From Sipunculus nudus (lineage: Eukaryota; Annelida; Sipuncula; Golfingiida; Sipunculidae), in contig CM049321.1 of the NCBI GenBank assembly GCA_026874595.1, positions 3,644,979 to 3,708,978 on the forward strand: a stretch of DNA of 64,000 bases, in the 5' to 3' direction. The translations under genes were made by a program, and so were the position numbers. Positions 12,090 to 25,609 of this stretch are shown one piece after another. A model generated the notes under the pieces. It worked only from the letters and a program-made list of their open reading frames with translations, did not search any database and was not told where the DNA came from. Numbering within the stretch: the first letter of the stretch is position 1; the number at the start of each line of letters is the position of its first letter.

Positions 12090-12700
12090 ATAATTAAATT
12101 TAACAAATCGGCTCTGGTTTCCTTCAAGTTTCTGCTTGCTTTTAATCATGACCTCGTTTCTTACCAATCGACTGTGAAACCTGACAATAATATGCCTTGG
12201 TCGTTGCCCTTTCGTACCTGTTTGGTGTTCTTATTCCTTATTTGTGATTCATTTGTGTTTCCAAGCAGTTAATCAGCTTTCCCTACTTCCCTTATTCTAA
12301 TAATTCACAAGTTCCATTCCCTCATATATCGTTCTTGTTTATTTATTTCTTCCTGTAATTGTTTTCTAAGGTTTTCCAAAGGTAATTAAGAAATTATGGT
12401 TTTATCTTGCAAACCATTCACCTGCTTCAATAACATCTCAACTTTCTTGGAAAGTTATTTTTCTGGGCCTTTGTATTTTTTACTGTATTGTCCAACGACT
12501 GTAATCCTGTTTCAAGCACATGTTCAGTTTTTTTATGTTTCTTTGCTCTGTGGCCAGTACATCCATTCGGCCTTCCAGGTCAACATGCGTTTTAGTGATT
12601 TGGTAACTAAGTTCTTTGGCTGGGGTCTGATCTCTGTCATTATATATTTTTTTTACCTACCTGTGTTTTCAAGTCCAGAGCAATTACCATTGCTCCGAGT
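12090..12700 (-). pseudogene. LINE ORF1 relic
   Basis: Read on the minus strand with several stops and frame changes, the region gives a charged coiled-coil-like stretch (ELSYQITKTHVDLEGRMD), then an ERYMREWNL segment resembling the R-R-N-N element of L1-type ORF1, then GQRPRHIIVRFHSRLVRNEV. The RP-x-x-IIVRF motif is the typical start of the ORF1 C-terminal RNA-binding domain in L1-like LINEs. These elements retrotranspose through an ORF1p-RNA particle. This copy is inactive. The order coiled coil, RRM-like, C-terminal domain is preserved. Confidence 0.55.
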
Positions 12701-12720
12701 CCCTTCCCACATGACGTAGC

Positions 12721-14839
12721 CTTTGAACTGCTCTTTCAAGTTAAGCTCTGTCAGTAAATGTCTGATTTTTATTCCTTTATAAATTAAGCTTATAAAGTAC
12801 AACTCTGATTTGTTTTGCTTGTCAAATTAAGTTAACAAGTAGCTTACTTTCAATTTTGTAAGGAAAATTATGTTTGCAATGATTATACTTAACGTCCTGT
12901 GGGGTAGGCAAGTCAGTAAAAATGCTAGTTTTTTTCTTAACGATGAACTATATTTATCACAATACATTAATAAGACAAGGTCGTATAAAAATGACTCTCT
13001 GGACATTAGAATATTTGCATACCAGTGTTCAGTGTGCCCTGAGATGCCCTGTAGACCTCTGAAAATTATAATGGGGCCCAAGACATCCAAAGAACTGTCC
13101 ATTCACTGATGCAGAACTTAAAGATTCCTGAGGTTCACCACAGATTGGTTTCACTTTCACGGCCCTTGCGATATTGCAGTCCAATGTATATTACAAGTTT
13201 TAGGAAGCATTAAGCTCCTTATAGCTGTTATGACTGTGACCCCTCTAGCAAAAAGGAATGAGGGCATACTTGAGTTTTATATTCCATCCCATACACAAAG
13301 CTATTGTTATAATATGCACGCATTATCATAAGACCCCTACACCCTGCAGTGTCATTATTATCATTTTCATCATTTTTTTTAATATTTAATTTATTTTTAT
13401 TTTGACCAACTCTTATTTTTGTTACTGTAGATTCAGAAATATTTGTTGGGATTTTATTTTTATGGTTTTCGTAGATCAAAGTAATCCATGATTTCAACGG
13501 TAAAAAAAATTACACAGCCAAAAACATTTCTTTATGTGAGCTGGTGGTTGACTTCTTTTATATTTATTAGCGCTGGCTGAGTTTTTAAAGAAGGTACAGA
13601 AATGATTATTTCTATTATTATGATTGCATTTTATGCATAAAATAAATGTACTGAATCACTTTTCCTGTAATTTACTGAAAAAAATACTTGATTTATGAAT
13701 ATTCTTTTGTCAATCTCAAAATTCCCCCTATCATCGCACGAACACGGTGCCCTGAAACAATATTTACAATAAAACCATATCATTTTTTTAAAAACTGAAA
13801 GCATATCACCATATCTCCTTTTTTTAAATTAAGGGTGAAATATTCAGAAATTGCAACAGGAGCGGTACACATGTTCCAATGTTTATTACTTCGGTTAGCG
13901 AGACACGCCCGTGAAGGCCTAAACTCATTTGCTTTACCGGGGGATGCGAATGTAAAGTGTAAAGAACAATTATCCGAAACATTGCCGACTACAGCTGCAT
14001 GCATAAAAGTGAGCCAATAATAAGACAAGCGGTACTTCTTCCGAATATTGCCGATATTTATGAAATGTTTGTGAAAGTAGGCCTCAACCTCGCAGAATAT
14101 TAGTATGCACATAATGTCACGCTAATATTCAGTTGAGTAAAATTTCTTCCCAGTCGACCCATTAAACCAATTTCTTTTGGTTTAAAAGGGTCAGAAGCGT
14201 TACCATATCGGACCCCATCGGAACCAATTATAATTCATCAGACCTTGTTTTATACAGATAAATCATAACGAATCATTTACTCTCTTCAGATAATTTCCAA
14301 AAAAAGTTCCAATACTGTTTTTTCTTATAAGAAAATACAATCTGTAACCTTTATTTTGTATTTGGTAAGGTAGCCCCTAATATATCTAATAATTTGGAAA
14401 TTGGAATATAATAGAAATACAATTTCATTCTTTGCATGCACAAGTATACCCAGCAAAAGTGAATGAAAAACTGAACCAAGCAGACTTGGATAAAGATATT
14501 CCTGTATACAATAATTTCAAAGGAGGAAACACGTATTGAGATGTTACACCCTTTCTTACAAATTAGAATCGGTGGAAAAACTACAAATTAAACAATTCTA
14601 TAATTTCATATGCATATGTATACACCAACACAAGTGCACGTAGGACACAATCGGACCTTAGTAGACCCAATAGAACGTAAGAATGTAACCACAACTTTTT
14701 ATAAATTCTCCGAATAGTTGGCTCGATAAAAAATAAATGTACCTCGTGTCTCACGGCCCCGTCCTGAATTTACATGTGCCACATGTGACTGAAGCAATGA
14801 TGAAAAAAAAAAAAAAACTAGAATATTAGCAAAGGCTTG
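12721..14839. other. AT-rich DNA, nothing recognised
   Basis: Possibly further decayed LINE sequence next to the ORF1 relic, but I could not read any convincing motif. A poly-A run lies at 14803-14817. Confidence 0.4.
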
Positions 14840-15560
14840 ATTTTTTCACAAATTCATGGGAATGATTGATATCTATAAGGGCTCAAGACCTATTGGTAGA
14901 AACAAACCTTTTGGAATTAAAATAAAGCCACAACAGCGCAACTGTGATTTTCTTTCGCGCGCGATATCTTAACAAAAAACGTGTTTGAACTCTGTCAATT
15001 CCCAGGGTCGATTGTTACTTATGAAGGCTTTTAGACCTTTTGCAATTTTGACCTGTCGTTATGCCAATAAGGCCGCCAGGCCTCAGTTGTTGATTTTCTT
15101 TCGCGCTCAATATCTCAACAATAACATGGTTGATCACCTCAAATTAACAGGGATGATAGGTACGTAAGAGGGCTCTAGACTCTTAGAATTACAGACAGGT
15201 CGGAATTCCAATATGGCCACCACAGGGCAATCAGTGATTTTCTTTCACGCGTGATAACTAAACGAGAACATGCGTGATCTTTCTCAAATTCACAGGGGTG
15301 ATTTGTACCTATGAGGGATTCAGACCTTTTGAAAAACAAACCTGTTAGGATTCCAATACATAGCCACCACGGAGCAAGTTGTTTTTCTTCGCTCCCGATA
15401 TTTCAACAGGAACACGCTTGACCTTTTTCTTTAAATTAACAGGGATCATTGGCACCTAAAAGTGCTCCATATGAATGGAATGATATATCTTCTTTTAGAA
15501 TTTCAATATGGCCGCCACAGCACAATCCGTGATTTTGTATAGCACACATTCAAACATATC
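14840..15560 (+). repeat. Tandem repeat of about 146 bp, near five units
   Basis: The motif TGATTTTCTTTCGCGC and its variants start at 14945, 15091, 15235, about 15380 and 15530, a period of 144-150 bases. Each unit also has AAATT(A/C)ACAGGGATGAT, a GAGGG(C/T)TC-AGAC segment and ATGGCC(G/A)CCACA. Units differ from each other by roughly a quarter of bases by eye, so the array is old. Confidence 0.7.
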
Positions 15561-16033
15561 TTCTTCAATATGATTTGAAATAGAAGGATTTTGTTTCTAT
15601 TTGTCATATTTTAACTGTTAATAAACTAAACTGTTACCCATATGTAAACTAGTCCAGCACTACCAGATTTGGGGAGCCCTCTGAAGACCATTGTCCGACC
15701 ACATCTAATTTTTTAGTGTAATGTCTTAGGTTCTACAGTCCTAATACTATTATTGTTACTATTATTATTATTATCATTGTTATTATTTTTACTCTTATTA
15801 TTTTAAATGTCCAGGCATGCAAGAAAAACGGCTGGGAGGAATCCAATAAGTCACACCGAAAAATGTTTGCTGCCAAGATTTTTTTTACATTCTTGACCTT
15901 GTGCAACCTATACACAGGCATTAACTTGACCTACAAGCACAGGTATCATTTAGTTATATACATACTTTACTAATATTTGCAATGTTAATAAATTAATTGG
16001 CCCATTAATTTCGGAAATTATTTTATGAATCAC

Positions 16034-16088
<55 letters not shown>

Positions 16089-16499
16089 GGCATACAGTCC
16101 ATGCTTATTTCCACTCAACCTTCTGATTATAAAATCGTGTGCAGTATAAGCATATTGGTAGATAATCTGACCAAAATTTCGTTTTCATTCTTTCCATTTA
16201 TAAAAGCAAGTCTAAATTATTGTTTGTTTTACAAAATCCTATTTCGTATAATTCTTTAGGAGCAATAGGAACAAATATTTAGGTTCATAAATCAATAAAG
16301 ATTTACTAAAATTCCAAACTGATCATTCAGTGATTTGGTAAGGAAAATAGGTTAACTCCGGTAACATCCAACTATTGGCCACCGCCGTCGTTGACTGGCT
16401 CCAACCTTACAAGAAACAATGTTTTCACCAATTTACAAAAAAAAAAAAATCACGTAATCTTCTTATGCCTACTCAGCTATATATATGCATATATCTCCA

Positions 16500-19356
16500 C
16501 GACTAATATTGTCCTCCAAGTCTATTTGGAGTTAAGGCGACACTGGGAATTAAGGCGACATTTAATATGTATCTGTAATTATAGTAAATTTTTAACTTAT
16601 TTTCACATGAAACATTGTAAAATTGTACAGACAAACGTATGAAAATAACTTCCTTTCGCTTGATAAATAAATTAAAAAGTTATCTAAAAATAGAATAAAC
16701 GTCGCCTTAATTCTGTCGCCCTAAGTTCATAAACATTATATTCGCTGTCGCCATAAGTGGTCTAAACCTTTTCAGGAGTTAGGGCGACGTTGTCATATAA
16801 TATTACGTAATTATGCATATGTCGCCCTAATTTTAAATATAAAAACCTTTTATTTTTTCTGTTACAATTTGAAGCACCGTAAATACAAACAAAATGAATG
16901 GTTTTATTTATAACAACTGTTCTTATATTATCTTCGGCTATGTATTTTTCAAATCTCCATGCATATGTCGCATTATATTCTAAATTTTAACCTGAGTCAA
17001 CTCTTTGCTAATTCAGGAAGCCAATATAGTTTAAGATCGTATCTAGGAATTAAACCATATGATCGGCGGATGTTAAAAATGATATAGCGCACTAAATTGT
17101 ATATTAGAATCTATATTATAAGTGAAAAAAAGACTATGAATCTCAAATATTTCTTAAGTACAGAAAATATGAGACAAGGTCGAGTTAGCATATAAAAACA
17201 TCAAAACATAATATTTTAAGTGTTTAATCATATAAATATTCAATAAATTCCATTATTGTTGTCGCGTTAATTATTTGGGATTTAGACCCTGCATGTATTA
17301 ATCCCTATATAAATAAATACCCATCGAGCTAACCTAAACAAATTTGAAATATTAACAGCGGTAAGATGACAATCTATGTGTGAATATATACGGAGAACCG
17401 TTAGTTGAGACTTCTTCATGGATATATATATATATATATATATATATAAACATGCGTGATGATGTCGCCTTAATTCCTATACCAAGGGTTCAGAAAGTTA
17501 CGCATATCTCATCATATTCCTGTGGATACAAGTCTTATCGCCTTTGATTAATATCGGATAAAAATTAAAAGTGCATCAATAAATTTCTATTCTATTCAGC
17601 AATAAGTTATCACAACATATACTTATGTAATATTATAAGCAGAATCTCAGCAATGTCACTATAGAAAGCCAGACATAATCATCCGAGTATTCTAGTATAT
17701 GTACCCTTTATATCTCCTTCGACGGCCTTGTGGACTTATCGCCTATATGTAATAATTGTTTTATTTTTTATAATCATAAACTTCTCCCCCTAGCTGCGAT
17801 GTTGATGTCGCCTTAATTCCTGTATGCATTCATCTCTGAAATGTCGCCTTAATTTTAGTATATTCATATTGTTGTCAATATATTCATATAATTCCTGTAC
17901 CTTTATATTTATCTCTTTTCTCTCTCGAAATAAGAAACACTTTAATTACAAACAAAAGGAATTATTATTTGATAACAATTGTCCCATTATTATCTTCAGA
18001 AGTGTATTTTCAAAATGTCATGCATATGTGTGGCATTTTATTGTAAATTAAAGCCTGAGTCAACATTTTGCTAATTCAGATAGACGATATAGCTGAAGAT
18101 CCTTTTTAGGAATTTAACTTAATGATAGGAGGTTGTTATAAATGATATTGTGAGGAATATTCTATAGTAACAGTGGTATGAAAAAAAAGTATAAAAACCA
18201 TGAATCCTAATCCTCTTTTTGGTATAGAAAATTTTAGACAAGGGCAACATAGTAACTATAGAAAACCAGGCAAAATGATCGGAGTATAAATGTATGCTTT
18301 ATATTTTCTTCGATGGGCATGTGGATCTTACGTCTACATATCATAATTATTTTGTTCATAATCGTAAACTTCTCCCTGTAGCTGCGATGTTGATGTCGCC
18401 TTAATTCCTGTATACATTCATCTCTGAAATGTCGCTGTAACCCTTTACTGTTTACAAGCCACTAAAGAGCACTCTAAATGGGCAACTAGAATGCCATGAT
18501 ATGTACAGATTCTTTCAGGAGAAAAATATTGCATATTATTTCTAAGTTTTTCTAGATTTTCAATAATCTTCAGCAAACCCTCTTAGTGGGAACTGTTGAA
18601 AATTTGATAAAGATACAGAAAAAGCTTGAAAAGATATGGCTGTTAGTGTAAATATAAATAGTGTCAGAATTTGTCGGAAATCTAAAATAAATGTAAACGG
18701 TAAAGGGTTAATTCCAATACATTCATATTGGTGTCGCCTTAATTCATGTATGTAAATATGCATAATTTTTCACTTGTAATTAGAAGCACCCTAATTACAA
18801 ACAAAATGAATGTTATTATTTCATAACATCTGTTCTCATATTATCTTCGGCTATGTATTTTTAAGTCTCTATGCGTATATGCCGCATTTTAATCTAAATT
18901 ATAACCTAGGTTAACACTTTGCTAAGTCAGAAAGACAATATAGCTTAAGATCGTATTTAAGAATTACACCATATGAACGGCCGGTGTTATAAATGAAATA
19001 GCGTGGAATTTTTTACATCAACTGTGGTCTCAAAATTAAAAGAATAAAAGACCAAGAATCTAAAACATTTTCTTAGTAACAAAAAAAATATTTCTAGGGC
19101 GAGTTTGGAAAGAAATCATCAATATTTTTTTTTATAATCATTGACATATCTGTAGCTTTCATATTCATGTCGGCCAGTTCCCCTGTGTATTCATCTCTAA
19201 AAATATTCAATTAATTCAAATGTTATCTTATTGGTGTCGACTTAATTCTTTAGGATTTAGATCCTGCATGCATAAATCCTTATAAAAACATACACCGATC
19301 GAGATAACCTTATTAATTTGAAATATTAACAGCGGTAAGATGACAGTCCATGTATG

Positions 19357-19411
<55 letters not shown>

Positions 19412-20987
19412 GGAGAACTGTTATTTAAGACTTCTTCGTGAACTTATAAGACAATCGTATCTGTGATGATCTCGCCTTAATTCTTATACCAACTGTCCAG
19501 AAAGCTACACATATCTCAGTATATTCCGGTGGATACAAGTCTTGTCGCCTTGATTTATATCTGATAAATATCGAGATTAGATAAATACATTTCTAATCTG
19601 TGCAGCAATATGTTATCATAACATATGCTTATGAAATATCATAAGCAGCAGCCTCACCAATGTATCTTTAGAAAGCCAGACATGGTTATCCGAGTATTTT
19701 CAGGTATATGTACCCTAATAACTCCTTCAATAGGCGTGTTGACTTATCGACTATATGCAATAATTGTTTTATTTTTATAATAATAAATTTCTCCCCCTAG
19801 CTGCGATGTTGAGGTCGCCTTAATTCCTGTATGCATTCATCTCTGAAATGTCGCCTTAATTTCAATATATTCATATTGGTGTCGCCTTAATTCCTGTATC
19901 TATATATTTATCTCTTTTCTCTCTTGCAATAAGAAGCACCCTAATTACAAACAAAAAAAATGTATTCATAACAACTGTCCTTTTATTATCTTCAGTGGGA
20001 TATTTTCAAAACTTCATTCCTTAAATGTCCCATTTATTGTAAATTATAGCCTGAGTCAACTTTTTGCAGATTCAGAAAGACGATATAGCTTAGATCGTAT
20101 TTTGGAATTTAACTATATGATAGGCGGGTGTTCTAAATGAAACTGAGCAAAATATGCTATATTAACTATGTTATTAAAATATAAAAAAAAAATTAAAAAA
20201 CAACAGGAATCTAAAACATCTTCTATACAGAAAATATTAGACAAGTGTGAGTCAGCATATAAAATCATCAAAATATTATATTTATTTTATAATCATAGAC
20301 ACAGATGTAACTCCCATATTTATGTCGATCAATCCCTCCTGACATTCATCTCTGGAATATTTAATTCATTCAAATGCAGCCTTATGGGTGTTGCCCTAAT
20401 TCTTTAGGATGAAAAACCTTTGTGAATTAATCCCTGTATAGATATATACTGAGATAACCTGAATAAATTGCAAATGTTAACAGCGATAAGATGACAATCC
20501 ATTTTTGAATATAGATGGATAACCGTTTTTCAATCCTTCATTGATATATAACAATCGTATCCGTGATGATGTCGCCTTAATTCCTATACCAACTGTCCAG
20601 AAATCTACACATATCTCAGTATATTCCTGTGGGTACAAGTCTTGTCGCCTTGATTCATATCGGATAAATATCGAGATTACATTAATTATTTTCTATTCTA
20701 TGCAGCAACACGTTAGTACAACATATCCTCATGTAATATCATAAGCATGAGCCTCAGCAATGTAACTATAAGAAGCCAGACATAATAGTCGGAGTGCGTA
20801 TGTATTGTTTATATATTCTTCAGTGGGCATGTGGACCCCAGCGCCTACATATCATAATTGTTTTATTTTCATAATCATAAACTTCTTCCTGTAGCTGCGA
20901 ATTTGATGTCGCCGTAATTCCCACATGCGTTCATCTCTGAAATGTTGACTTAATTGCAGTACATTTATATTGGCGTCGCCTTAATTC

Positions 20988-21047
<60 letters not shown>

Positions 21048-21056
21048 CTCTTTTCT
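16500..21056 (+). repeat. Higher-order repeat of about 1 kb rich in GTCGCCTTAATTC
   Basis: The landmark GAAGCACC...AATTACAAACAAAA recurs at 16871, 17934, 18783, 19933 and, shortened, at 21069 and 22340. Each unit carries the same ordered landmarks: CTGAGTCAAC, GATATAGCTTAAGATCGTAT, ATTAACAGCGGTAAGATGAC, a (TA)n tract, GATGATGTCGCCTTAATTCC, GATACAAGTCTTGTCGCCTT, and AACTTCTCCCCCTAGCTGCGATG. The core GTCGCCTTAATTC occurs more than twelve times; inverted forms lie at 16541-16561 and near 16780. Units vary from about 0.85 to 1.15 kb. No coding sequence is supported. Confidence 0.75.
18441..18707. mobile_element. piggyBac-like MITE inside the higher-order repeat
   Basis: The left terminus CCCTTTACTGTTTACA is inverted at 18692-18707 with one mismatch. 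The right flank is TTAA (18708-18711) and the left flank is GTAA, one change from TTAA. The insertion splits a GTCGCCTTAATTCC motif at its TTAA. CCC-starting termini with TTAA duplication are typical of piggyBac-type elements. The 267-bp inside has no transposase. Confidence 0.65.
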
Positions 21057-21724
21057 ATCTTGCAATTAGAAGCACCCTTTGCAAAATCAAAAGACGATGT
21101 AGTAGCTTTAGATCGTATTTAGGATTTACCATATAACAGGAGGGTGTTATAAATGAAACAGCACAGTGAATGCTATATTGAATGAGGTATTAAATTAAAG
21201 GTATAGAAAACAAGGAATCTAAAACATCTTCTTTAGTACAGAAGATATTAGACAGCGGTGATTTAGCATGTAAAATCATCAAAATATAATAATTTATTTT
21301 ATAATCAAAGACAAAGCTGTAACTCCCATATTCATGTCGTTCAGTTCCACTGGACATTCATCTCTGAAATATCAAATTCTTTACAACGCAGTCTTATCGG
21401 TGTTGCCCAAATTCTGTGGTATAAAATTCCTATAGGTATTAACACCTTATAAAAATCCTGTATGTATATGAAAATATATTCGGAGATAACCTGAATAACC
21501 TGAACAATTCCTGTAACTTTATGTCTCGCTCAACAATGACAAACAGATAACGCGCGGATCATTGTTCGCAGTTTCCTTAAATTTAGATTACAATATTTAT
21601 AATCATGAGAGAGAGAGACAGGATGGGAGAGAGAAAGAGAAAGAAAGAGAGAGAAAGAGATACAGTTCGTGTATGAATAAATGAATAAATGAATGAATGA
21701 ATGAATAAATGAATGGAAAATTCT

Positions 21725-21759
<35 letters not shown>

Positions 21760-22020
21760 GATGATGTGTACATGAGAAAGAAAATGAATGAGCAAAAGAT
21801 TGAGCGAAAGATAGAGAGAGAGAAAGAGAGACTGAAAGAGGATGGGGGTGCTATAGATTATGTATGAGAGAGAGAAAGAATGATTGATTTATTGAGAGAA
21901 AGAGAGAATCTAAGAGAGAGACACAAAGAGACAGTGAGAGAAAGAGAACATTAGAATGATAATAAATCAAAGAGAGAGGGAGTGAGAGAGAGAGAATGAG
22001 AATGATTGAAAGAGGACTAT

Positions 22021-22065
<45 letters not shown>

Positions 22066-22104
22066 CATTCGGATGGTGTGTTAATGGCAATGAGTGAATG
22101 AATG

Positions 22105-22167
<63 letters not shown>

Positions 22168-22326
22168 AGAGACAGAGAGGATGCTACATAGTATGTATGA
22201 GAGAGAGAGAATGAATGAATGGATGATTGATTGAGAGAGAGACGCACACAGAGTGAGAGAGTAAGAGAGTAAGAGACTGAGACTGATTATTATTGAGAGA
22301 AAAGGAGACTGAGACATAGAGCTTGA
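21056..22326 (+). repeat. 1.27-kb tandem unit, copy 1
   Basis: From TATCTTGCAATTAGAAGC at 21056 to GACATAGAGCTTGA. The first 0.5 kb belongs to the higher-order repeat; the rest is (GA)n-based satellite with GAATGAAT blocks and one (TC)n tract. Confidence 0.85.
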
Positions 22327-22996
22327 TATCTTGCAATTAGAAGCACCCTTTGCAAAATCAAAAGACGATGTAGTAGCTTTAGATCGTATTTAGGATTTAC
22401 CATATAACAGGAGGGTGTTATAAATGAAACAGCACAGTGAATGCTATATTGAATGAGGTATTAAATTAAAGGTATAGAAAACAAGGAATCTAAAACATCT
22501 TCTTTAGTACAGAAGATATTAGACAGCGGTGATTTAGCATATAAAATCATCAAAATATAATAATTTATTTTATAATCATAGACAAAGCTGTAACTCCCAT
22601 ATTCATGTCGTTCAGTTCCACTGGACATTCATCTCTGAAATATCAAATTCTTTACAACGCAGTCTTATCGGTGTTGCCCAAATTCTGTGGTATAAAATTC
22701 CTATATGTATTAACACCTTATAAAAATCCTGTATGTATATGAAAATATATTCGGAGATAACCTGAATAACCTGAACAATTCCTGTAACTTTATGTCTCGC
22801 TCAACAGGTGACAAACAGATAACGCGCGGATCATTGTTCGCAGTTTCCTTAAATTTAGATTACAATATTTATAATCATGAGAGAGAGAGACAGGATGGGA
22901 GAGAGAAAGAGAAAGAAAGAGAGAGAAAGAGATACAGTTCGTGTATGAATAAATGAATAAATGAATGAATGAATGAATAAATGAATGGAAAATTCT

Positions 22997-23030
<34 letters not shown>

Positions 23031-23298
23031 GAGGTATGATGATGTGTACATGAGAAAGAAAATGAATGAGCAAAAGATTGAGCGAAAGATAGAGAGAGAG
23101 AAAGAGAGACTGAAAGAGGATGGGGGTGCTATAGATTATGTAAGAGAGAGAAAAAGAATGATTGATTTATTGAGAGAAAGAGAGAATCTAAGAGAGAGAC
23201 ACAAAGAGACAGTGAGAGAAAGAGAACATTAGAATGATAATAAATCAAAGAGAGAGGGAGTGAGAGAGAGAGAATGAGAATGATTGAAAGAGGACTAT

Positions 23299-23355
<57 letters not shown>

Positions 23356-23394
23356 CATTCGGATGGTGTGTTAATGGCAATGAATGAATGAATG

Positions 23395-23437
<43 letters not shown>

Positions 23438-23660
23438 AGAGACAGAGGATGCTACATAGTATGTATGAGAGAGAGAGTGAATGAATGGATGATTGATTGA
23501 GAGAGAGACGCACACAGAGTGAGAGAGTAAGAGAGTAAGAGACTGAGACTGATTATTATTGAGAGAAAAGGAGACTGAGACATAGAGCTTGATAGTGAGA
23601 GAGAGAACGAGAATGGTTTAGAGAAAGAGGAAGACAATGAGAAGAGAGAGATTCCGATTC

Positions 23661-23692
<32 letters not shown>

Positions 23693-23762
23693 AAGATATA
23701 GAGGTGCGGTGCTAGTTTGTGTATGAGAAGGAATGATTGATTGATTGAGAGACAGAGAGAAT

Positions 23763-23800
<38 letters not shown>

Positions 23801-23850
23801 ATAAGAATGACTGGGATAAAAAAGAGACGGAGGGTCATATATAGACGGTG
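21605..23850 (+). repeat. (GA)n-based satellite with two (GA)n...(TC)n hairpin pairs
   Basis: This is purine-rich on the plus strand, with GAGA runs mixed with GAATGAATGA and GATTGATTGA. At 22023-22164 and 23301-23434 a long (GA)n run is followed after about 45 bases by a long (TC)n run, so each pair can fold into a hairpin. Arg/Glu- and Ser/Leu-rich reading frames here are low-complexity by-products. Confidence 0.8.
22327..23592 (+). repeat. 1.27-kb tandem unit, copy 2
   Basis: This is nearly identical to 21056-22326 (offset 1271). The differences seen are mainly microsatellite lengths plus a few changes, such as CAACAATGAC against CAACAGGTGAC. It is either a recent tandem duplication or an assembly artefact. 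Confidence 0.85.
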
Positions 23851-24075
23851 TGTCTCACTCTCTCTCGTTATTCCTTCAGTCTTTTTTACATTTTTGTAGT
23901 TATTTACCAATTTTGTCTTTTATCTCGTCACACTCTTTCTTTCTTCTCGTCTTCTTAATTCATTTTACCTACCTCTTCTTTCCTCCTTTTCATCTGTCCT
24001 TCTTTCCATCCCTCACCCCTTCCTTCACATTCATTCTATGTATTTTTATTTGATCCTTGCCCTCTGTGTATCTTC

Positions 24076-24111
<36 letters not shown>

Positions 24112-24590
24112 GCTCTCATATTTATTTTGTTCATTCCTCCTTTCTTCCTTCACTCCTTTCACTTACACCTTCCTGCACTCACTCATTACTATTCATTTAA
24201 TCTCCAAACCTTCCGTCACATCTTCACTCCTCCCTTTAATCCCCCACACCTTCCTTTACTCGTCACTTCACTTCCCTCATTCCGCCCCCCGCGTCTCTTT
24301 CTTTCATTATTTCACCCCTTTCCATCTTTCGTGATCAGTTTTTGTCTTTTGATCATTTTCTCTCTCCATCGTTCATATTGTGCCTATCTGTATTTTCCAG
24401 TTACCGTTTGTCTTTCATCTTTTCTTTTTCTTGGTCCCCTCATCAGCACCCCTTAATTCACCCTCATGCATCTGTACCTTTCTTTATTTTTTTGTCACTT
24501 CCTATCCTCTTTTTTCTGTTTCTTTCTTCCACACCTTTTTGTGCCACTTTCTGCCTTTCATTCTCCCTATCTTACTGACAAACCGTGGAT
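23850..24590 (+). repeat. Pyrimidine-rich stretch
   Basis: About 740 bases dominated by C and T with one (TC)n run near 24081-24109, less regular than the satellites on either side. Open frames give Ser/Phe/Leu-rich peptides and are not supported as genes. Confidence 0.6.
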
Positions 24591-24963
24591 GGACAGAGGA
24601 CCTGATGGCAACTAGCGCCCTGACTTGCTCATATCTTTGTAACTTCTCAATTATATATAATATTTCAGTAACTTTGTTACCAAAGCAGTGCATTTTTCGA
24701 GTCATGCTAGATAAAAAATGAATATACAATTTATACGTCTTTTGTCTCAATCAATTGGTAATTGATTATAGTTGGTAAATTAAAAACAAAAACAAACGTG
24801 TTTGCCATTTATTAGAGCGAACTCCATTTTCGTTAAAAGAAGAGAAGGGCCAGGCCTGTGCATGTACACAGAGAGCCAACGCTGACATGCATTGAAGGTG
24901 CTGATAGTTTGGTGCATGCTGTCCGGAAAAATTGCAATTTATTAATGGGAATAGGCCCGTTCT
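24591..24963. other. Non-repetitive gap, nothing recognised
   Basis: Ordinary AT-rich sequence between two pyrimidine-rich blocks. A minus-strand frame runs through 24502-24750, but no splice or domain signals support it. Confidence 0.5.
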
Positions 24964-25318
24964 TTCTTTCTTTCTCATCTACACACCATATATGACCCTC
25001 TATATATATTCCTCTTTTTGTCTATATCTCTTGCCCTCAATCACTATCATTCTCGTTCTCTCTCTCTTTCAATCTCTCTCCCACTCATTATCATTCTCTC
25101 TCTCTCTCTCTCTCTCTTTTCTTACTTATTCTCATTCTCTCTCTTTCTCTCATATTCTTTCTTCCCCTCAACAAATCCTTCATCTCAATCAATCAATAAT
25201 TCAGTCATTCTCTTCTCATGCACACATTATCCAAAATATCCCCCTCTCTCTGTCTCTCTCAATAAATATAATTCAAATTCTATCTCCCCAGTCTTTCTTT
25301 CTCTCAATCATTAATTTC

Positions 25319-25368
<50 letters not shown>

Positions 25369-25537
25369 AATTCATTCTTTTTCTCATGCATGCACTATCC
25401 AACAGTCCCCCTCTCTCTGTATCGCTTCTCCCAATCATTTACATTTTCATCCTGTCTCTCTCTCTCTCTCTCTCTCTAAAAAGGTATCTTTCTCTCAATC
25501 AATCATTGTTTAATTTTCTTTCTCATGCACACACTAT

Positions 25538-25609
<72 letters not shown>

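Noticed and set aside
16391-16642. 83-codon plus-strand frame
   Set aside because: It runs across a poly-A tract and the start of the GTCGCC repeat, with no coding features.
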